This document shows, piece by piece, positions 63,691 through 64,000 of a stretch of DNA of 64,000 bases. Origin of the DNA: Prinsepia uniflora. Its lineage: Eukaryota > Streptophyta > Magnoliopsida > Rosales > Rosaceae. The stretch is taken from contig CM064862.1 of assembly GCA_032719365.1 (NCBI GenBank), positions 5,730,001-5,794,000 on the forward strand, in the 5' to 3' direction. Position numbers and translations under genes: made by a program. Under the pieces are notes generated by a model, which made no database searches, was not told where the DNA came from, and worked only from the letters and a program-made list of their open reading frames with translations. The stretch's first letter is position 1, and every line of letters starts with the position of its first letter.

Positions 63691-64000
63691 GGAATTTGAT
63701 TTCCAATTTGCCCCTTGACTTTTGGATTATTTAAAGGTATGCCATGTAACTTTGTGACCTAGGAGGATATGGCCTTGGAAGCTTTATGGATTTTCAATTT
63801 GATACACAAAAATTGAAAGCTGTCAAAGGTTCCAAACTTCCAAGTCGCGGTTAGGTGATTTGAACTAGTGGCTGTCTTGTAATTTGGGGTGGAATTGGGG
63901 GTCGTTTTGGGAAGTAGAGTGAGAGGGTTTGGTGACGTTTATTGCTGGCGCCAGGATCCAAGGAGGGTGGAATTTAAAAATGAATAGGCAGCGATTGAGG
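63691..64000. other. DNA upstream of the DUF761 gene
   Basis: Presumed promoter of the minus-strand gene. No recognised coding frame or repeat. Confidence 0.4.

Overview
The window is nuclear DNA from a flowering plant, almost certainly a eudicot. The evidence is: introns with GT..AG borders; plant-specific protein families (EMSY-like, DUF761, CLE, SANT/Myb-bromodomain); a Cassandra-type LTR carrying 5S rDNA; and long AT-rich intergenic DNA. I cannot name the species. A woody rosid such as a Rosaceae member is only a guess.

Layout. 1-3440: the 5' part of an L1-type LINE on the minus strand (gag-like region plus endonuclease), cut by the window edge. 6713-7724: a single-exon plant-conserved gene of unknown function. 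8708-12941: a three-exon SANT/Myb plus bromodomain gene. 15665-18640: a diverged second copy of the 3' half of that gene, now a pseudogene. 20803-25889: an EMSY-LIKE (ENT plus Agenet/Tudor) chromatin-reader gene on the minus strand, for which I could place ten exons. 26421-27558: a non-autonomous DNA transposon with long inverted repeats. 27725-36226: an old solo LTR with a younger large LTR element (29307-35773) inside it. 36431-36975: a Cassandra-like solo LTR with two 5S-rDNA-like domains. 37165-38751: a hAT-like non-autonomous element. 41209-41520: a small secreted CLE peptide precursor. 43205-44340: a decayed LINE 3' end. 44644-54123: three LTRs nested inside one another. 54193-56276: a deleted hAT element with a BED-finger remnant. 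56300-62840: mostly AT-rich DNA with microsatellites. 62914-63612: a DUF761 gene on the minus strand.

Two things stand out. First, all three conserved multi-domain genes are broken only by single extra bases in homopolymer runs (five in total). Removing one base at each run gives full-length open models with lengths divisible by three. This looks more like consensus error than gene death. Second, every LTR insertion could be resolved to a perfect 5-bp target duplication (TTTAC, TCAAA, CATTT, CAGAG, CTCCG, ACCTC). The large LTRs belong to one family with termini TGTAACGACC..GGTCCTGTCA, they insert into each other, and each carries an array of short hairpin units whose stem bases change in complementary pairs.

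The host genes do not form a pathway. Two are chromatin-related (bromodomain and EMSY-like), one encodes a signalling peptide, and two are of unknown function. All calls come from reading the sequence; no database search was run.
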